DNA from: DRGT01 sp035685445
Lineage (GTDB): Archaea; Thermoproteota; Nitrososphaeria; Nitrososphaerales; Nitrosopumilaceae
Direction of reading: 5' to 3'
Length of the DNA: 64,000 nucleotides
NCBI GenBank assembly: GCA_035685445.1
Contig: DASSAK010000008.1
Span: 1 to 64,000 of the forward strand
The translations under genes and the position numbers were made by a program. The notes beneath the pieces were generated by a model. The model worked only from the letters and a program-made list of their open reading frames with translations, had not been told where the DNA came from and searched no databases. Positions 24,452 through 33,953 of the stretch are shown here, piece after piece; the stretch's first letter is position 1, and each line of letters begins with the position of its first letter.

Positions 24452-26779
24452 TTATTTTTCTTTTGAACGAAGAACATTGAGTGCAGAACCTGCGCGGAAC
24501 CATTCAAGTTGAAAATTATTGTATGAATGATTTAATGAAATTTCATCTTTTGTACCATCGTCATGATGAATTATGCATTTTACAGGCATTGCAGGCTTTA
24601 GATCGTTTAACCCGACAATGCTAATTCTATCATTTTCTTTGATTTTATCATAATCGCTTGCATTCGAAAAAGTCAATGCAAGAACACCTTGTTTTTTTAA
24701 ATTTGTTTCATGTATTCTAGCAAAGCTTTTTACAATTACAGCGGCACAACCCAAAAATCTTGGAGTCATAGCTGCGTGCTCTCTACTACTTCCTTCGCCA
24801 TAATTATTGTCACCAATTATTACCCAACGAATTTGTTTTGCTTTATACTGTCTAGCAATTTGTGGGCAAGGCTCAATTTGATTTGTCAGAATGTTTTTTC
24901 CTTTTCCAACTTCATCATTAAATGCATTAACTGCTCCAAGTAACATGTTATCACTAAGATTATCCAGATGTCCTCTAAAAGTCAGCCAAGCGCCTGCGGG
25001 GGATATATGATCAGTTGTACACTTGCCTTTTGCTTTAATCAATATAGGCAATTCTTCAAAATCCTTACCATCCCAAGAGTCAAATGGGTCTAAAAGCTGT
25101 AACCGTTTACTATTTTTATTAATAATTAATTCAACACTTTCAGGATTTTTTGATGGTTCAATGTAAATTCCTTCTGGTCTTTTAAATCCATTTTCTGGAA
25201 CTTCGGGTGATTTTTTTGGAGGTTCCAGTTTGAATTTAGAACCATCTTTTGCAATCAATGTGTCAGATAGAGGATTAAATGAAAGATTTCCACCAAGAGC
25301 TAATGCAATTACTAATTCTGGACTACTAAGAAAGCTCATTGTTTCTCGTCTTCCATCATTACGTCCAGGAAAATTTCGATTGAATGAAGATACTATAGTA
25401 TTTGATTCTCCTTTTTTTAATTCTGGTCTTGACCACTGTCCAATACATGGTCCACACGCATTAGCAAGAACTGTAGCCCCAATGTCTTTAAGGGATTGCA
25501 TTTGTCCATCGCGTTCAATTGTAGCTCTTATTTGTTCGGAGCCAGGCGTTACAAGTAAAGGAATTTTTGACTTTATTCCTTTTTGTTTTGCTTGTTCTGC
25601 AAGGCTAGCAGCTCTTGACATATCTTCGTATGAAGAATTTGTGCAGCTTCCAATCAGTGCAACTGAAATTTCATCAAGATATTGATTGTTTTTAACATCC
25701 GATGCAAGCTGAGAAATTGGTCTTGCCAAGTCAGGAGTGTGTGGTCCGACAATGTGTGGTTCAAGAGTTGAAAGATTAATTTCAATAACTTTGTCAAAAT
25801 ATTTTTCTGGATTTTGTTCTACTTCAGGATCTGCAGTTAGTAATTCTTTATGCTGATTTGCAATCTCTGCAATTTTTTCACGATTAGTGTATTTTAGATA
25901 TGTTTCCATTCTTTCATCGTATGGAAAAATAGAACATGTGGCACCAACTTCTGCACCCATGTTAGTGATGGTAGCTTTTCCAGTACAGCTGATTGATTTT
26001 GCTCCAGGTCCAAAGTATTCAATAACTGAATTTGTTCCACCGGATACAGTTAGTTCACCTGCAACTCGTAAAATGATGTCTTTTGGTGCGGTCCAACCAT
26101 TTAATTCTCCAGTAAGATGAACCCCAATGCGTTTTGGATATAGAATTTCCCATGGCATTCCTGCCATCGTTTCTGCTGCATCAACACCGCCAACCCCAAT
26201 TGCTATCATTCCTAAACCACCTGCATTAGGCGTATGAGAGTCAGTTCCAATCATCAAGCCACCCGGAAAGGCATAGTTTTCAAGTACAACTTGATGAATT
26301 ATTCCAGCTCCGGGTTTCCAAAAACCAATTCCATATTTGCTCGCTGCTGATTGTAAAAATTTAAACACTTCACTATTTTCATCTAAAGAAACTCGCATGT
26401 CAGTTTCACCTTCAACTTTGGCTCGAATCAAGTGGTCACAGTGTACTGTTGTAGGTAATGATGTTTGTTTAAGTCCAGCTTGAATAAACTGAAGTAATAC
26501 CATTTGTCCTGTTACATCTTGTAATGCAACTCTATCAGGTTTGAGATAAACATAGTTTTTACCATCATCTAGATTTTTTTCTTCAATTTCAACTAAATGA
26601 CCAGCAAGAATTTTTTCTGTAAGTGTAAGTGGTCTGTTAACGATTTTTCTAAATTCATTAATTTTTTCTTCAGAGTTTTTGTATACATTTGAAACCATTT
26701 CTGGCGTAGTTTCTATTTCCATAACTGGTTTTGGTTCAAGACTTGAATTTAATATTTCGAATTTCTTTTTATTAGGCAC
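24452..26779 (-). CDS. acn: aconitate hydratase
   Basis: The 775-residue enzyme interconverts citrate and isocitrate (TCA cycle and biosynthesis) with a 4Fe-4S cluster. Cys ligands are visible in GSCTNSSYE (about 376) and NACGPCIGQW (about 440-450). The C-terminal swivel domain has the substrate loop YGEGSSREHAA (about 660). The GTG start precedes PNKKKFE. It is near-full length for the mitochondrial-type aconitase. Confidence 0.95.
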   Translation of the reverse strand: MPNKKKFEILNSSLEPKPVMEIETTPEMVSNVYKNSEEKINEFRKIVNRPLTLTEKILAGHLVEIEEKNLDDGKNYVYLKPDRVALQDVTGQMVLLQFIQAGLKQTSLPTTVHCDHLIRAKVEGETDMRVSLDENSEVFKFLQSAASKYGIGFWKPGAGIIHQVVLENYAFPGGLMIGTDSHTPNAGGLGMIAIGVGGVDAAETMAGMPWEILYPKRIGVHLTGELNGWTAPKDIILRVAGELTVSGGTNSVIEYFGPGAKSISCTGKATITNMGAEVGATCSIFPYDERMETYLKYTNREKIAEIANQHKELLTADPEVEQNPEKYFDKVIEINLSTLEPHIVGPHTPDLARPISQLASDVKNNQYLDEISVALIGSCTNSSYEDMSRAASLAEQAKQKGIKSKIPLLVTPGSEQIRATIERDGQMQSLKDIGATVLANACGPCIGQWSRPELKKGESNTIVSSFNRNFPGRNDGRRETMSFLSSPELVIALALGGNLSFNPLSDTLIAKDGSKFKLEPPKKSPEVPENGFKRPEGIYIEPSKNPESVELIINKNSKRLQLLDPFDSWDGKDFEELPILIKAKGKCTTDHISPAGAWLTFRGHLDNLSDNMLLGAVNAFNDEVGKGKNILTNQIEPCPQIARQYKAKQIRWVIIGDNNYGEGSSREHAAMTPRFLGCAAVIVKSFARIHETNLKKQGVLALTFSNASDYDKIKENDRISIVGLNDLKPAMPVKCIIHHDDGTKDEISLNHSYNNFQLEWFRAGSALNVLRSKEK

Positions 26780-26873
26780 AAAATTCCTAACAATTATAAG
26801 CGAAAAACGGGTTTTTTAGAGTGTTGTTTGGGGGAGTATTTTAAAATCTCGCTTTGAGGTGAGGTGATTCAAG

Positions 26874-27506
26874 ATGGTTAACAAAGGTTTTCCTAAATTT
26901 GGCATGTCTCAAGCTGGTGCATATGTTGCAGCATTAAAGAACTATAATTTACCAGATTTTATTTTAGTATTAGTTGCAAAAGAATGCAAGTCCGACTTGT
27001 TAGAACGTGGCCGAATTGATGATAGATTACAAAGTATGAATGATCGGGCACTTGAATTATTGCATCAAGTGTTTGTTGATTGTGAGGAAGATGAAAATGG
27101 ACATTTTGCTCAATATCGTTTCTATGCATATGTTTCGAGCATGTATCACAAATGTGAAGTTTTAATCAATGAGACTATACCTGGAGCTTCAGGAAAAAAC
27201 CACAAAGTTCCTGTTGCGGTAAAAAGTAATGGAATGTACATTGCAATTGCATTTAACAAAGCAACTGGAAAACCTGTAAACAAACGTGAGACTACAAAAT
27301 TCTATTCAATTGTAGATGATATTAAGAAAGGAGATCATGGTACTCAGTTAGGTGATGCAATTTATGGTTCTTCAGTAGGCTTTAGAGGAGAAGCCTTGGT
27401 GGAACTTGAGAAACTTAGCAAATCAAGAAAGCAAGATGCTGAACATAAATTAGATTTTAAGACAGCTAATTTTGAAAACAACATATATTCAGTTACAAAG
27501 TGTTAA
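26874..27506 (+). CDS. unknown soluble protein
   Basis: The 210-residue protein has a helical first half (two or three long helices, one with CKSDLLERGRIDDRL) and a second half of mixed structure with a few Lys-rich turns. No membrane or catalytic motif is seen. The promoter has a good A/T-rich element around 26840, and the start is an ATG with GGTGAGGTGA just upstream. It looks conserved in style with Nitrosopumilus genes, but the function is unknown. Confidence 0.7.
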   Translation: MVNKGFPKFGMSQAGAYVAALKNYNLPDFILVLVAKECKSDLLERGRIDDRLQSMNDRALELLHQVFVDCEEDENGHFAQYRFYAYVSSMYHKCEVLINETIPGASGKNHKVPVAVKSNGMYIAIAFNKATGKPVNKRETTKFYSIVDDIKKGDHGTQLGDAIYGSSVGFRGEALVELEKLSKSRKQDAEHKLDFKTANFENNIYSVTKC

Positions 27507-27574
27507 ACACAATTAAATTAATTTCATTACATTTGAAATAAACAAAAAGATAGGTGGTTTTAATTTTGATTATG

Positions 27575-28141
27575 TTATATTTGAAAGCCCGACATATCCA
27601 TTGTTAAAAACATTGGTTTATCTTCTGTTTTTTCAAAATCATGGTCATATTGTTCAAATTTTAAATCACTGTAGAAATGTTTTGTCCACACATCGTGTAC
27701 ATCCTGAATGTATCTTTTGTAACCAACCTGTCTTAGTAGTTCATGTGCAATCTCATGAGAAACAGTTGTGCAGTTTTTTTCAGCTAAGAATAACAAGTCA
27801 TCTTGGTTTTTTGGTTGTTGCCACCAAACCATTCCAAAGTTTTCTGCATGATATCCCTCACAAGTGCAATCGGTCCAAAATGGTTTGAAATGACTCAGAT
27901 AGAAATGATAAATGTCTCTTCCACGTTCTTGATGATCTTTGGCAAGAAGATGGGTGTCTAATCTCTGAAAAAGGTTTCTAGGAGTTGTAATCATCTCATC
28001 TGTTTTGATCTCAAAATCTTTTGAAAAGTATTTTTTAATCCAAACTTTGTAGAATTGTGCCATTTGTTTAATGTATTCGTATTCAGTTTTTCTTTTTTCT
28101 AGATCTTGTTCTTTAATTACAAAAATAAAATGAAGCAGCAT
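27575..28141 (-). CDS. HExxH zinc-metalloprotease-like protein
   Basis: A VSHEIAHELLRQ segment (H129, E130, H133) matches the zincin HExxH active site. The 188-residue protein has no signal peptide, but starts with a hydrophobic strand (LLHFIFVI) that could be buried. There is a likely third ligand downstream (several Asp/His, such as HDVWTKHF). The family is not recognised. Intracellular protease or an unrelated metal-binding fold are both possible. Confidence 0.6.
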   Translation of the reverse strand: MLLHFIFVIKEQDLEKRKTEYEYIKQMAQFYKVWIKKYFSKDFEIKTDEMITTPRNLFQRLDTHLLAKDHQERGRDIYHFYLSHFKPFWTDCTCEGYHAENFGMVWWQQPKNQDDLLFLAEKNCTTVSHEIAHELLRQVGYKRYIQDVHDVWTKHFYSDLKFEQYDHDFEKTEDKPMFLTMDMSGFQI

Positions 28142-28159
28142 TGTAATAAAAAGAGGTGA

Positions 28160-28399
28160 TTAAGTTTGGCCTTCTATTCCCATCAGCGTTAATGTTGAAC
28201 GAATTTTTTCAATTTTTCTAATTTTCCAAGTGATTGTTTCTCTTAGTTTTTCAACAGTGTCTGATTCGATTTTGGCCAAAATATCATACGCTCCAAAGGT
28301 TCCATGAACCTCTTTAACGCCTTCAAGACCTTTCAGCTGTTGTATGATTGCTTCTTCAGATCCCAATTCACAATTTATTAGAACGTAAGCTGTTGCCAT
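28160..28399 (-). CDS. Lrp/AsnC-type ligand-binding (RAM) domain protein
   Basis: The 79-residue product is a stand-alone RAM domain: ATAYVLINCELGSEEAIIQQL, GTFGAYDILAKIES and a final amphipathic helix. There is no DNA-binding domain. Such single-domain proteins form dimers that bind amino acids and often partner with a full Lrp regulator. It lies 18 bp downstream-facing to the HExxH gene on the same strand. Confidence 0.88.
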   Translation of the reverse strand: MATAYVLINCELGSEEAIIQQLKGLEGVKEVHGTFGAYDILAKIESDTVEKLRETITWKIRKIEKIRSTLTLMGIEGQT

Positions 28400-28447
28400 G
28401 ATTTTGTTAATACGACGGCATATATCAATAAACCGATTTTTTTCAAC

Positions 28448-28858
28448 TTATTTTTTCGAGGTCTTCATAATATAGTTCCAGATTTCTTTTGGAACGGGCA
28501 TTACGGATAATCTTGAAATTCTCAATAATTCCCAATTTTTGAATTTTTTTTGTTTTTTTATTTCGGCCAAAGTTACGGGATTTTTTAGTTCTTTTTTATA
28601 TTTTACATCAACAACAACAAATCTCTTATTTTTTTCATCTGGATTTGGATATGGATTTGAGGTTACTTCCATGATGCCGACAATTTGCTTTTCACCACCC
28701 GAATGATAAAACAAAATTAAATCGCCTTTTTTCATTGCATTGATATGTTTTAGAGCAAGATTGTTATGAACTCCATCCCAAACTGTTTTCTTATCTTTTT
28801 TTAATGAAGAAAAATTGTAACTTTTTGGTTCCTGTTTGGCTAACCAGTAATTTACCAT
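28448..28858 (-). CDS. EVE-domain protein
   Basis: The 136 residues show the EVE/PUA-like signature: NYWLAKQEPKSYNF at the start, WDGVHNNLALKHINAMKKGDLILFYHSG in the middle and ISRLSVMPVPKEIW at the end. EVE domains (ASCH/YTH relatives) bind modified bases in DNA or RNA. The pairing with an ASCH gene elsewhere in the window (54058) may reflect nucleotide-modification sensing. It ends an A/T-rich spacer containing an 18-bp palindrome. Confidence 0.9.
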   Translation of the reverse strand: MVNYWLAKQEPKSYNFSSLKKDKKTVWDGVHNNLALKHINAMKKGDLILFYHSGGEKQIVGIMEVTSNPYPNPDEKNKRFVVVDVKYKKELKNPVTLAEIKKQKKFKNWELLRISRLSVMPVPKEIWNYIMKTSKK

Positions 28859-28885
28859 TGTTGGATGTGTTGTAAAGAGTATTTT

Positions 28886-28903
28886 ATTCCTTATCTAAGG
28901 AAT
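28886..28903. repeat. perfect 18-bp palindrome
   Basis: ATTCCTTA-TC-TAAGGAAT is an eight-base perfect inverted repeat with a two-base loop. It sits between the EVE gene (start 28858, minus) and the structured region below. It may end minus-strand transcripts that start near pheT, or it may be an operator of the EVE gene. Confidence 0.5.
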
Positions 28904-28904
28904 T

Positions 28905-29085
28905 TAGAAAATAATTGTTCCCCGGTTCTGACTCGCACAGGATCATTGGTGATAGCCATTCTCCTCCCTGAGATCTTTAACCGGGGCTGCCCACATGTAG
29001 CACATCTGGGTGAATTAGAAATCATTGGCATCATTACGATCGACATCATTCTAATCCGTCTATGTGCCTGCTCTAAGGGCACTAA
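28905..29085 (-). ncRNA. structured RNA candidate downstream of pheT
   Basis: This stretch has clearly higher GC than its surroundings and several possible helices: GTGCC/GGCAC, ATTAGAA/TTCTAAT, CCCANATGT/ACATNTGGG and CCCCGGTT/AACCGGGG. On the minus strand a TATA-like GGATTAATATTTG (within the 3' end of pheT) is placed about 25 bp before the 29085 end, and a T-rich run (ATTATTTTCT) follows the 8-bp GC helix. A 63-residue minus-strand frame from GTG 29082 includes RCATCGQPR, so a small zinc-binding protein is the alternative. It uses codons (CCC, CGG, GTC, TCG) rare in the neighbours. I do not recognise a known RNA family; it has no RNase P or SRP signature that I could find. Confidence 0.45.
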
Positions 29086-29094
29086 GTGATTTAC

Positions 29095-30732
29095 TTAGTC
29101 AAATATTAATCCAGATAGTTTGATTTCAAATCCCACGACTGGTGCACGAATCTTAAAGTTATCTCTTACTTTAGAATCAATCTCGCCAATAATACCATAT
29201 GGCTTTCCGTTAACTATGATTTCAGCTGTACTACCTTCAGCAAAAGTTGGATGAGATGATGTTTTTGTGTTGCAATCAATGTTAAATCCAGTTTTTAGTG
29301 TTGATTGCATGATTGATTTAATTTCAGAGAAATTAGCATCGTTATGAGCACTAACACAAGCTAAATGAATTTCTTCATTTATTGGAGTACCTTTGGAAAA
29401 AACAGTTCCTGTTTCAAATAATTTTTGTGGATATTGTTCATGTATATTACTTGAAAGATTGTTGATTAACCCAGCAAGCATAAAATCACGAAGAATCGTA
29501 TGTTCTTGACTTTTTGAATCCATTACAGAAATAATGTTTGATGAATCACGATTAGTAAGATCATAAAGAATTCTTTTGCTAGTTAAACTTGAATTTAGAG
29601 CTTCCATGTATCCTAAACCAACCATAGTATGACTTAGACTGTTTAGGGTTTCAAATTCATCGTTTTTTTGTCCCAAAGTTTGAGAAGGAGAAAGATTAGG
29701 TGTCAGGTTGTCTATCCCATAACCTAAAGCAACTTCTTCAACTAAATCCATGGTTCCAAATATATCAAATCTATATCGTGGGATTGTGCAAACAATATTC
29801 TTGTTTTTTGCAGTAGCATCAAGTCTACATTTTTTTAAAGCACTTGCGATTTTTGTTGATGAGAGATTCAATCCCAACATAGAATTTGCTAAATTCTCAT
29901 TTAGGATGATTTTTCTATTCTTGAATTGCGGAGTAGAGTTTTTTGCTCCAGAAATTTTTACTGAATTAAGCTCAAATCCAGCACTTTGAAGAACGGTGGC
30001 AACAACTGACAACATATCTTCAACATCATTTTTATCAATCCCTGTAACTTCAACAAAAATATTTTTTGTTTTTGTGGTAACAGTTGTCATTGAAGAATTA
30101 ATTATTGGTGGAAAAGAAACTGTTTTTCCAAGTGAATCTAGAATTATTGGTATTTTGGATGAGTTCCCCAAAATATAGCCATAATTTTGACCAACCTCAA
30201 AGTTTTTTAGAATTTCAGATATGGTACTTTCTTTAGTGGAATTGAGTGGAATGAATTTATGATCTCTTGTAGTTGTTGTGTATGATAATGGGAAGGATAT
30301 TGTATCTAAATCATGAATTCCAATGGAAGATTTTCTGCGACGTCGCCCTATACCAAAATGAAGATCCTCTTGCATAACAATGATTTGTCGTAAAACTTTA
30401 TCGTCGATTTTTGCATTTCTTGCAACAATACCTGTAACAAATGGCCTAATTTTGCTTACTGATGAATCAACCTTGATTTGAAAATTGTTTACATTTTTAA
30501 TTTTTAGTTTTTGAATTCCTTTTTTTGTTCCAATCAATCCTTGCAAACCTAATGCAATTCCAAAATCAGTAGAATAATCAGGCCGGTTAGGACTGTATTC
30601 AACACGGACAAGATCATTTTCTTCAGACTCTATATCTAAACCAAGAAATGGAAGTTTTTCTAAGATTTTTTTTCTATTTGTTTTTCCAACCAATTTCTGA
30701 AGTCTTGGGAGCTCTAGCTCAACTACTGGCAT
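29095..30732 (-). CDS. pheT: phenylalanyl-tRNA synthetase beta subunit
   Basis: The beta subunit binds tRNA-Phe and edits misacylated Tyr. The protein begins MPVVELELPRLQ, the usual archaeal start, and carries the EYSPNRPDYSTDFG B5-like region and the C-terminal synthetase-like fold. The open frame extends to 30753, but I take ATG 30730-30732 because it matches the family. It overlaps the pheS end by 10 bp. A 7-bp hairpin (ACTAAGT-GATTT-ACTTAGT, 29081-29099) spans its stop codon and may be a terminator. Confidence 0.92.
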   Translation of the reverse strand: MPVVELELPRLQKLVGKTNRKKILEKLPFLGLDIESEENDLVRVEYSPNRPDYSTDFGIALGLQGLIGTKKGIQKLKIKNVNNFQIKVDSSVSKIRPFVTGIVARNAKIDDKVLRQIIVMQEDLHFGIGRRRRKSSIGIHDLDTISFPLSYTTTTRDHKFIPLNSTKESTISEILKNFEVGQNYGYILGNSSKIPIILDSLGKTVSFPPIINSSMTTVTTKTKNIFVEVTGIDKNDVEDMLSVVATVLQSAGFELNSVKISGAKNSTPQFKNRKIILNENLANSMLGLNLSSTKIASALKKCRLDATAKNKNIVCTIPRYRFDIFGTMDLVEEVALGYGIDNLTPNLSPSQTLGQKNDEFETLNSLSHTMVGLGYMEALNSSLTSKRILYDLTNRDSSNIISVMDSKSQEHTILRDFMLAGLINNLSSNIHEQYPQKLFETGTVFSKGTPINEEIHLACVSAHNDANFSEIKSIMQSTLKTGFNIDCNTKTSSHPTFAEGSTAEIIVNGKPYGIIGEIDSKVRDNFKIRAPVVGFEIKLSGLIFD

Positions 30733-32114
30733 TTTGAAACACTCCTTAACCATTTCAAGTTGTTGTTGTAAAACTCTCTAACATCATCTAGTCCATACTT
30801 TAGCATCGCAATTCTTTCGATTCCTCCTCCCCACGCTAGGACAGGTTTTGTGATTCCAAGAGGTTTAGTAACTTCTGGTCTGAAAATTCCCATTCCAAAT
30901 AATTCTACCCATTTATCTAATCTTTCATTGTACACCATGGATTGTAATGATGGTTCAGTGTATGGGAAAAATGTTGGCCAGAATTTTACTTTGTTAAGAC
31001 CCATCCTTTTGTAAAATTCTTGTTGAATTCCCATCAAATCACGTAATGTGGTATTTTTTCCAACAACTACTCCTTCAATTTGATTAAATTCAACTAGATG
31101 TTTGTAGCTAACTTTTTCATTACGAAAAACTCTACCTAATGAAAAAACTCTTGCTTCATCTGGTTTGTTTTCAGCTAAATGTTTGATTGTAACACAAGTA
31201 GTATGTGTTCTTAAGACCATTTTTCGCGCTTCATCAATACTCCAAAGATATCTCCATTCTTTTTTGTGAATTTTTGAAACTTGCTGAATTTGTTTTTGAG
31301 TCGCAATTTTTTTTGATATTATTCCATCAAGATAGAATGTATCCTGCATTTCTCTTGCAGGATGATCTTGAGGCGTAAACAAAGCATCGAAATTCCAGAA
31401 ACTAGGCTGGGTAAGGGTTCCAAGAATTTCGCTGAATCCAAGTGTGACAAAAATTTCTCTGATTTCATTAATTGTGTCCTTGAGAGGATGTGTTTTAGTA
31501 ACAAAAACTTGTGGTGCAGCTGCTTCAACATCAATGGCTTTTGAAGTATCAGTATCTTCAGAAATTTTAATTTTTTCAGTCAAAGAAATTTTTTGAGACT
31601 TTTCAATCTCTTCGGTGATAAAGTTTGGTCTTTTTTTGAGTGATTCTAAGGCATATTTATCTTCTATTTCCTCAATGAGAACTCTACCAGTTCCAATTTT
31701 TTTGATAATTTTTTCTTCCGGTGTTTCGGGGGGGATATTTTTTAATGAAACGGTTTCTCCATCAGTTTCAACCCAATTATTTTTTCTTGCTATGCCCATT
31801 GCAGGACCAAAAATTGATGGTAACTCTTTTTTTAATTCATTTAATTTCTTTGGTCCGTTTTTTAAAAGATTAAGTAATTTTCTTTCAGGCAAACCTTTAG
31901 CATTTGCCTCCAATCCATTTTCACCGAGTCTGAGATAGACATGTTTTGATTCTTCAATATTTGCTAAATTTTTTAGCTTAAGCCATTCAATTCCCCTTCT
32001 AACTTGATCAGGAGTTAAGCCAGTAGAGTTGCCAATTTTTTCTGGAGTTTGTTTTGGGTTATCATTTAACAATCGGATAATTTTTTTTTCAATCTCATGA
32101 AAAACTTGAGACAT
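30723..32114 (-). CDS. pheS: phenylalanyl-tRNA synthetase alpha subunit
   Basis: The 463-residue protein has N-terminal winged-helix repeats (to about 160) and the class II catalytic domain: motif 1 around HPLKDTINEIREIF, the substrate-binding QDHPAREMQDTFYL, motif 2 GRVFRNE and motif 3 AWGGGIERI. It is the full-length archaeal/eukaryal type with the winged-helix extension that binds tRNA. It is divergent from trpS across about 50 bp. Confidence 0.95.
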   Translation of the reverse strand: MSQVFHEIEKKIIRLLNDNPKQTPEKIGNSTGLTPDQVRRGIEWLKLKNLANIEESKHVYLRLGENGLEANAKGLPERKLLNLLKNGPKKLNELKKELPSIFGPAMGIARKNNWVETDGETVSLKNIPPETPEEKIIKKIGTGRVLIEEIEDKYALESLKKRPNFITEEIEKSQKISLTEKIKISEDTDTSKAIDVEAAAPQVFVTKTHPLKDTINEIREIFVTLGFSEILGTLTQPSFWNFDALFTPQDHPAREMQDTFYLDGIISKKIATQKQIQQVSKIHKKEWRYLWSIDEARKMVLRTHTTCVTIKHLAENKPDEARVFSLGRVFRNEKVSYKHLVEFNQIEGVVVGKNTTLRDLMGIQQEFYKRMGLNKVKFWPTFFPYTEPSLQSMVYNERLDKWVELFGMGIFRPEVTKPLGITKPVLAWGGGIERIAMLKYGLDDVREFYNNNLKWLRSVSKCQ

Positions 32115-32166
32115 CAGCAGTGAGTTCGAAAAAGACTTTTTAAACCTTAACCTAAGTCATTCATGA

Positions 32167-33279
32167 ATGTCGACTGATGATTTTGTTGTAACCCCCTGGT
32201 ATGTGGAAGGGGAAATTGATTATGATAAATTAATCAAACGATTTGGAACTCAAAAAATTTCAGATCAGCTTTTGAATAGAATAAAAAAAATTGCTGGGGA
32301 AGATCACTTTATGCTAAGAAGAGGAATCTTCTTTTCTCATAGAGATATGAATCGAATTTTAGATGAAGTTGAAAAAGGAAACAAGTTTTTTCTATATACT
32401 GGTCGAGGCCCTTCGGGTCATACTCACATAGGTCATTTAGTACCATGGGTTTTTGCAAAATGGCTTCAAGATAGATTTGGAGTGAATATGTATTTTCAGT
32501 TAACTGATGATGAGAAATTTTTTTCAAAGCAAAACTTGAAACTTGAAGAGACAAAAAAATTTGCTTATGAGAATGCTCTTGATTTTATTGCATTAGGATT
32601 CAAACCAGAAAATACCAAAATAATAATTGATACTGAAAATATCAAAGAACTCTACCCAATAGCTGCTGAAGTTGCAAAAAAAATCAATTTTTCAAACACT
32701 AAAGCGGTTTTTGGATTTACAAATGATACAAACATTGGAATGATTTTCTATACATCTTTACAGTCAGCACCATGCTTTATTGAAAATAAACCAGTTCTCA
32801 TTCCACTTGGTGTAGATCAAGATCCTCATTTCAGACTAACAAGAGATGTTGCACCAAAAATTGGGAAAGAAAAGCCTGCCATAATACACAATATTATGAT
32901 TCCAAGTTTGCAAGGACCTGGTGGAAAAATGTCAGCATCAGAAGACAACACTACCATTTACACTACAGATACTCCAGATGTTGTGAAAAATAAAATCAAT
33001 AAATATGCATTTTCAGGTGGACAGCCAGATGTTGAACAACATAGAAAATTAGGCGGTAACCCCGACATCGATGTATCATATCAATATCTTAGAATTTTCT
33101 TTGAGCCCAACGATAACGCATTAAAGAAAATTTATGAAGATTACAAATCAGGTAAATTGTTAACAGGAGAGCTAAAAGCAATTTTAATTGAAAAAATTAA
33201 TGATTTTCTCAAGGTGCACCAAGCAAAACGTGAAAAAGCAAGAGATCAAGTAAACAAATTTCTTTTTGAAAGCAAATGA
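32167..33279 (+). CDS. trpS: tryptophanyl-tRNA synthetase
   Basis: The class I synthetase (370 residues) of archaeal/eukaryal type shows the HIGH-equivalent GPSGHTHIGH (about residues 82-91) and the KMSAS loop GKMSASEDN (about 257). Aromatic residues around FQLTDDEKF line the pocket. The following gene starts on an overlapping ATGA, so it is cotranscribed. The product charges the two-intron tRNA-Trp at 24284. Confidence 0.95.
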   Translation: MSTDDFVVTPWYVEGEIDYDKLIKRFGTQKISDQLLNRIKKIAGEDHFMLRRGIFFSHRDMNRILDEVEKGNKFFLYTGRGPSGHTHIGHLVPWVFAKWLQDRFGVNMYFQLTDDEKFFSKQNLKLEETKKFAYENALDFIALGFKPENTKIIIDTENIKELYPIAAEVAKKINFSNTKAVFGFTNDTNIGMIFYTSLQSAPCFIENKPVLIPLGVDQDPHFRLTRDVAPKIGKEKPAIIHNIMIPSLQGPGGKMSASEDNTTIYTTDTPDVVKNKINKYAFSGGQPDVEQHRKLGGNPDIDVSYQYLRIFFEPNDNALKKIYEDYKSGKLLTGELKAILIEKINDFLKVHQAKREKARDQVNKFLFESK

Positions 33280-33557
33280 AAACACAAATTTCTTGTCAAG
33301 ACAAATACGAAGCCCAAAAACTTTCACACCTACTTTTTACTGAAGGTAATAAAGATGCGTATATTTCACAAATTTTGAATGTTGTAGATAATGAGGTTGT
33401 TGTCTCACTAAAAGACAAATCAGCACACAGTATTCTTTTTAAGAGTGTTCAAGACGTAGAAATGTTTGCTGACTTTCTTCAATCGGTATTAGAAAAAAAA
33501 CACAAAATTGTAGAAACTAAAACAATTAATGAAAAAATTGAAATTGTAAAAGAATGA
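33276..33557 (+). CDS. unknown 93-residue protein coupled to trpS
   Basis: The ATG overlaps the trpS stop (ATGA), a sign of translational coupling. The protein is mixed alpha/beta, soluble, with a single Cys near the start (ISCQDKYEAQ). Not recognised; could be a small tRNA-related factor by position only. Confidence 0.65.
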   Translation: MKTQISCQDKYEAQKLSHLLFTEGNKDAYISQILNVVDNEVVVSLKDKSAHSILFKSVQDVEMFADFLQSVLEKKHKIVETKTINEKIEIVKE

Positions 33558-33559
33558 AA

Positions 33560-33889
33560 CTAGACTAGGGATTTATCCACTTCACTTTCCATTATTTCCT
33601 GAACTTTGAGAAAATATAGTTTAGTTGAATATGGCATATGTTCTAAATTTTTTTCAACGGCCATCATAAAATATTGAACTGCGCGTTTTGAAATATCTAG
33701 ATTGAATTTCATTTGCAATATTGGATCCTGTTTTACCTTAATTTTATCATGTAGCCATGTTGGAGCCATCTCTTTTGTTTCTTTGATAATTTTACCATAC
33801 CAGAAGACAAGGTTTTCAGGATGTAGACCTTCTTGCAGGTTTGTTACGTCATTATCAATTTGCTTCATCATATGATTGATTATTGGCAT
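33560..33889 (-). CDS. unknown helical protein (109 residues)
   Basis: Mostly alpha-helical, with several Met and Lys, no membrane segment, and a central motif (LVFWYGKIIKETK). No family is recognised. It converges on the trpS-linked gene, with 2 bp between their stops. Confidence 0.65.
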   Translation of the reverse strand: MPIINHMMKQIDNDVTNLQEGLHPENLVFWYGKIIKETKEMAPTWLHDKIKVKQDPILQMKFNLDISKRAVQYFMMAVEKNLEHMPYSTKLYFLKVQEIMESEVDKSLV

Positions 33890-33953
33890 GAATACGTGTA
33901 GAAATTTTTTGTTTTATCAGACTTACTCAAACATTGAAAAGTTACTTGTCAAT

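Noticed and set aside
25230..25685. 151-residue plus-strand ORF
   Set aside because: Antisense to aconitase; the aconitase frame has the 4Fe-4S Cys motifs in this part, so it is the coding one.
28865..29089. 74-residue plus-strand ORF across the structured region
   Set aside because: No promoter on that strand, unusual amino-acid mix and no domain; helix-forming sequence explains it better.
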